Shown one piece after another: positions 38,302-39,741 of a stretch of DNA of 39,741 nucleotides. The notes beneath the pieces are model-generated. The model did not search any database, was not told the origin of the DNA, and saw only the letters and a list, made by a program, of their open reading frames with translations. The DNA comes from Zygnema cylindricum (Eukaryota > Streptophyta > Zygnematophyceae > Zygnematales > Zygnemataceae): NCBI GenBank assembly GCA_037447655.1, contig JBBHKE010002924.1, positions 1-39,741 on the forward strand, given 5' to 3'. Within the stretch, counting starts at the first letter, position 1. The number at the start of each line of letters is the position of its first letter. The position numbers were made by a program, and so were the translations under genes.

Positions 38302-38830
38302 TTGAATTATGTGTCCTCCATTGGATTACGGAATTTAAGAAGCCTCTATGTAATTTTTAAGTATTCCAATTTCAACCACAACCACTATTGCCAAAGCAAA
38401 CAAATTGACAATCTGATTGCACATTTGTGTATTCTAGACTCCTCTAAGTCGGTAGCAAAAAAAATCATTGAAAACAGCCAACCATCCGATAAGTAATGGG
38501 GTGGCAAAAATGCCAATTTATACTAACTCTCAAAGTTAAAGGTGACTGTCAAAAAAACAAAAATGCTAAGTCCTACTTCCCTCTCACAACCCCTATTTAC
38601 TATAGTACGATTGAATAAAATAACTATAAAGTATAGAAAGGTACTACGACCAATGTCTTTTCCGTACAGCCTGTGTACGACAAGGTCATTGAGTGGACGC
38701 GTGACCACATGGTACTGGTACATATATTCTCCGAAACACTCGCGACCAAATATTATCTCTCCACGTGGCGCCAGGTCATGCCATGTCCAAAACGCCAAAG
38801 TGACCATTCCGGGATCTTGGCGAGGATATG
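38302..38830 (-). repeat. C 5' LTR, 3' half
   Basis: In element sense ends ATGGAGGACACATAATTCAA, with an in-frame stop in the LTR-borne start. Matches B LTRs. It breaks off at 38830, close to the relative place where the B 5' LTR also breaks off. Ladder: GACT/AGTC (38447-38460), a weak CAC-AAAT-GTG (38430-38439) and TTGC-TTTG-GCAA (38398-38409); the last stem differs in both arms from B. Confidence 0.8.
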
Positions 38831-39308
38831 TGCAATTCTGAGACCTCCATACGACCTCAGAGTAGGCAGCTCACACGAAACCTCTAGGATAACCCTGACT
38901 CCTTTGTCTTTCAGCACGAATAACCGCCACCTTGGCAAATAAGAACTCTGACCACCTTCATCCCTATGAAGGCAAGACTCCCTTCAGTCTATAGCAAAAA
39001 GAATCTCTGAATTTGCTCCCCTGAGCAGTAAGTTATGGAGGGTCAAAGTCTGACCTTTTGTATAGAAGCTCTCTGGGAGAGAGGGTCCTATCTACCAATT
39101 TTTTTGTAAGTCCTATCTCTCTCTAAAACTCTATCTAATGACGTACGGAACCAATCATATTGCTGTACCGTACATAAAAGTATAGTTGTCGATGTACTTT
39201 ATGTACGTACATTGAACGAAATGACAAAAATGTCGACACGTGTCTTTTCTGGATTTGTTTCCGTAATCCCTCGAGATGCTGAAATCCAATGACGTGGCGC
39301 AACGTGTT
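38831..39308 (-). repeat. D-type LTR, 3' part
   Basis: In element sense ends ATGGAGGTCTCAGAATTGCA at 38850-38831. It keeps about 478 bp of the LTR end. It lies between the C LTR and an E-type LTR, all three in the same direction. Confidence 0.8.
38926..39026 (-). other. Hairpin ladder in D-type LTR, right copy
   Basis: In element sense: GCTC-AGGG-GAGC (39026-39015), GACT-GAAGGG-AGTC (38989-38976), CCTTCAT-AGGG-ATGAAGG (38972-38955, seven pairs) and GCC-AAGGT-GGC (38936-38926). The seven-pair stem is the strongest in the set. Confidence 0.65.
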
Positions 39309-39741
39309 TGAAATTCTGTGGTCTCCATTGACCCACAGAATGAGCAGCCTATGTAAAGCCTCTAGGATGATATTTGCCCCTTCTACTTTCCCGCTGAATA
39401 AGCGCTGCCTAGGCACACAAATATTCTGACCACTCTCACCCTTGTGAGGACAAGACTCCCCTGAGTCAAACGCAAAAAGAATCACTGAATTTGCTCACCC
39501 GAGCAGTAAGTTATGGCTGGTCAAAGATGACCTTTATAGTTACAAGCTCTCTTAGAGAGAGAGGTACCTAAATATTACTAAGTCTCGGTCTGCCTACTCA
39601 CGACTACCTACTATTAAACCCTAGTCCAATAGGAACACTATAAAGTACAAGAAGGTACAATGGGCGATGTACTTATTGTACAACTATTGTACGACAAGGT
39701 CTACAAGGTGACACCTGTCATATCGGAAGCCATGGTTCCTC
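39309..39741 (-). repeat. E-type LTR, cut by window end
   Basis: In element sense ends ATGGAGACCACAGAATTTCA at 39328-39309. Its last about 270 bp are almost the same as 22957-23226. It shows more of this LTR type toward its start, but the window ends before the U3 border. Confidence 0.8.

Larger units (their letters stand above)
29965..38830 (-). mobile_element. Ty1/copia element C, split by D, 3' part missing
   Basis: In element sense C starts with its partial 5' LTR (38830-38302), primer-binding site (38301-38287) and gag start (38286-38195). It is broken by D (38189-31787) and resumes with gag at 31786, running through protease to the middle of integrase at 29965. RT and RNase H are absent. 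The gag sequence is continuous across the D insertion, which proves that the two parts are one element. Confidence 0.85.

Overview
This window looks like repeat-rich nuclear DNA from a land plant with a large genome. Almost everything that can be identified is decayed transposable element. There is no intact host gene, no bacterial-type operon and no tRNA or rRNA gene. Ty1/copia LTR retrotransposons on both strands dominate, with one Ty3/gypsy relic, one PIF/Harbinger-like transposase relic and a possible receptor-kinase fragment. All coding parts carry stops and frameshifts, so everything is called as a pseudogene. The species cannot be named from the sequence.

Layout: copia A1 (+) runs from the left edge to 5432. 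Then comes AT-rich DNA with a Harbinger-like transposase (6774-8133, -) and a kinase-like fragment (9715-10305, -). Copia A2 (-), the best preserved element with both LTRs, lies at 10326-16113. A gypsy scrap (16114-16431) is fused to a copia scrap (16432-17005). Copia B (+, 17006-22582) follows, then the 3' half of copia G (-, 22583-24900), whose LTR is split by a piece of E-type LTR. The tract 24900-26680 holds a dispersed repeat pair and unrecognised DNA. The gypsy relic (-, 26680-28823) is interrupted by a D-type LTR (-) that runs into a 10-N gap. Copia C (-) starts after the gap and is split by the complete copia D (+, 31787-38189). C resumes at 38190, and its 5' LTR abuts a D-type and then an E-type LTR (-), up to the window end.

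The main discovery concerns the copia clan. Every LTR whose 3' end is visible carries an ATG (or an ATA derived from it) at a fixed distance from that end: 20 nt in B, C, D and E types, 59 nt in A1 and A2. In every element where the junction is visible, the gag frame then runs through the primer-binding site. That site is not the usual complement of a tRNA 3' end. It matches the complement of the anticodon arm of initiator tRNA-Met (GGTTATGGGCCCACC), as in half-tRNA priming known from Drosophila copia and yeast Ty5. The 3' part of the B/C/D/E/G LTRs also holds a ladder of small hairpins whose stems change in a compensating way between copies while most loops keep AGGG or AAGG. Together these suggest a copia lineage with an LTR-encoded Gag N-terminus, half-tRNA priming and a structured leader RNA.
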